NCBI GenBank assembly: GCA_050301235.1
Contig: JBNKZD010000097.1
Coordinates: forward strand, 1 to 64,000
DNA: 64,000 nucleotides
Direction: 5' to 3'
Origin: JAFGIN01 sp050301235
Lineage (GTDB): Bacteria > Fibrobacterota > Chitinivibrionia > Chitinivibrionales > Chitinispirillaceae
The translations under genes were made by a program, and so were the position numbers. The first letter of the stretch is position 1. Each line of letters opens with the position of its first letter. The notes below the pieces were generated by a model. It was not told the DNA's origin, searched no databases, and saw only the letters and a list, made by a program, of their open reading frames with translations. Positions 62,700 to 64,000 of this stretch are shown piece after piece.

Positions 62700-64000
62700 T
62701 TATACTGGATCTGCCGGTGCATCTGCAGCAGGTTCATCTGATTCTGCTGGTGGAGCAGCTGGAGGGGTTAACAGTGCCTTACGGCTCAGTTTGACTTTTC
62801 CGAAACGGTCAAAGCCGATCAGTTTCACCCGTACCTTATCACCAACATTGAGAATATCTTCAACTTTTGCAACCCGTTTGAAATCCAGTTCAGAGATATG
62901 AACAAGACCTTCTTTACCGGGAAGAAATTCGACAAACGCACCAAAATCAACGACCGATTTTACAATCGCATCATAGATCGCATTGAGTTCCGGTTCTGCA
63001 ACGATACCCTTGATTCTGCGCAGTGCAGCATCACGCTGTTCACGGTTAACAGCTGCGATCTGAACTGCACCACTGTCATCAATAAAAATCGTTGTTCCGG
63101 TAGTTTCCTGAATATCACGGATCACTTTTCCACTTGGGCCGATAATCTCACGTATTTTTTCTTTGTCAACAGTGATGGTGGTGATTCGCGGAGCATGATT
63201 TGAAAGGTCTTTTCTTGATGTCGGAATCGCGGACTCCATGATATCGATGATTTTCATGCGGGCGACTTTTGCTTTTTCAAGAGCTTCTTTCATAATTTCC
63301 GGTGTAATTCCGGCGATCTTGATATCCATCTGAATTGCAGTAACACCATCACGGGTACCGGCAACTTTAAAATCCATGTCACCAACATGGTCTTCAGTAC
63401 CGAGAATATCAGTCAGGATTGCGATTTTATCATCTTCTTTAATGAGACCCATTGCGACTCCTGCTACGTGACCTTTAATTGGAACACCGGCAGACATAAG
63501 GGACAGTGATGAACAACAGACGGTTGCCATTGATGATGAGCCATTGGATTCGAGAATTTCTGAAACAATACGGATAGTATACGGAAAACTTCTTTCATCG
63601 GGGAGCACCGGCGAGAGCGAACGTTCTGCGAGGTGACCATGACCAATTTCTCGTCTTCCGACAGAACTCATGCGCTTTACTTCACCAACAGAGTAGGGGG
63701 GGAAGTTATAGTGCAGCATGTAGGATTTATCATACGCACCCTGAATATTATCAATATGCTGTAAATCGAGTTTTGTTCCCAGGGTTGTTACTGACAGAGA
63801 CTGTGTTTCACCGCGTGTAAACAGTGCTGATCCATGTGCACGGGGCAGAAGGTCAAGATCACAGGTGATTTTACGGATCTCATCAAGTGCGCGTCCACCG
63901 ATACGAACATTTTGATCAAGAATGGTACGGCGAATATCCATACGTTCGTAGTTATGACAGGCAGCCGAAATCTCACCTTCACGCTCTGGATATTTTTCTG
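62700..64000 (-). CDS. pnp: Polynucleotide phosphorylase (5'-truncated by window edge)
   Basis: About 433 C-terminal residues are inside the window, and the frame is open to the last base, so the start lies beyond it. The second RNase PH core is seen with FTRGETQSLSVTTLGT and GHVAGVAMGLI. A KH domain (IREIIGPSGKVIRDI) and an S1 domain (VDFGAFVEFLPGKEGLVHIS) follow. The C-terminus is an Ala/Pro/Asp-rich tail. PNPase degrades RNA 3' to 5' and is part of the degradosome. The in-frame ATG near 63941 is internal, since the coding pattern continues upstream (CHNYERMDIRR). Confidence 0.96.
   Translation of the reverse strand, partial: EKYPEREGEISAACHNYERMDIRRTILDQNVRIGGRALDEIRKITCDLDLLPRAHGSALFTRGETQSLSVTTLGTKLDLQHIDNIQGAYDKSYMLHYNFPPYSVGEVKRMSSVGRREIGHGHLAERSLSPVLPDERSFPYTIRIVSEILESNGSSSMATVCCSSLSLMSAGVPIKGHVAGVAMGLIKEDDKIAILTDILGTEDHVGDMDFKVAGTRDGVTAIQMDIKIAGITPEIMKEALEKAKVARMKIIDIMESAIPTSRKDLSNHAPRITTITVDKEKIREIIGPSGKVIRDIQETTGTTIFIDDSGAVQIAAVNREQRDAALRRIKGIVAEPELNAIYDAIVKSVVDFGAFVEFLPGKEGLVHISELDFKRVAKVEDILNVGDKVRVKLIGFDRFGKVKLSRKALLTPPAAPPAESDEPAADAPADPV

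Overview
The window is AT-rich bacterial chromosome. It probably comes from the Fibrobacterota (Chitinispirillum/Chitinivibrio-like) or a close FCB-group relative. This is inferred from a decayed type IX secretion-like C-terminal tail, a secreted two-CBM glycoside hydrolase, Gram-negative outer-membrane and TolC-type proteins, and a nif operon of the anaerobic nifH-I1-I2-D-K type. No rRNA or tRNA gene was seen, so the assignment rests on gene content only.

Left part, + strand (1-15 kb). After a secreted or outer-membrane protein comes a sigma-54 activator (nifA), then a control region with a -24/-12 promoter and a thrice-repeated motif. A compact nitrogenase operon follows: nifH, nifI1, nifI2, nifD, nifK, nifE, nifN, nifB, a thioredoxin-like [2Fe-2S] ferredoxin, nifV and a GNAT acetyltransferase. 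The PII-like NifI pair implies post-translational ammonium switch-off.

Middle-left (15-24.5 kb). A DUF559 endonuclease gene lies between two copies of a palindromic CT/AG-rich repeat. Next are the glycoside hydrolase, a SUI1/YciH protein, an outer-membrane protein, a radical SAM/SPASM enzyme, an ABC-F ATPase and a DUF2147 protein. Repeat debris fills the spaces.

Right part, all on the - strand (24.8-61.2 kb). This is the accessory core. A complete-looking extracellular contractile injection system (eCIS, 27-52 kb) encodes an AAA ATPase, a DUF4255 terminator, two sheaths, tube proteins, LysM, a split spike (gp27-like and gp5-like), PAAR, gp25, three baseplate proteins, a fibre-like protein, a nucleotidyltransferase-like protein and two DUF4157 cargo candidates. 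It is flanked on both sides by paralogous radical SAM/SPASM-TPR maturases. Each maturase belongs to a double-glycine-leader precursor peptide whose core carries four Tyr-Gly or Tyr-Ala ...Pro repeats. The right-hand unit also has a C39 peptidase ABC exporter, a second ABC protein, an HlyD adaptor and a TolC-like channel. These look like multi-repeat RiPPs related in motif to tyramine-excising 'spliceotide' substrates.

A second notable signal is in the eCIS. The tail-assembly gene downstream of the tube ends just after a seven-G run. The next conserved ORF (DUF6760-like) lies in the -1 frame without a start codon, as expected for programmed -1 frameshifting analogous to phage tail-assembly chaperones.

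Right edge (61.6-64 kb): housekeeping genes for a HAD phosphatase, dUTPase (dut) and the 5'-truncated polynucleotide phosphorylase (pnp).
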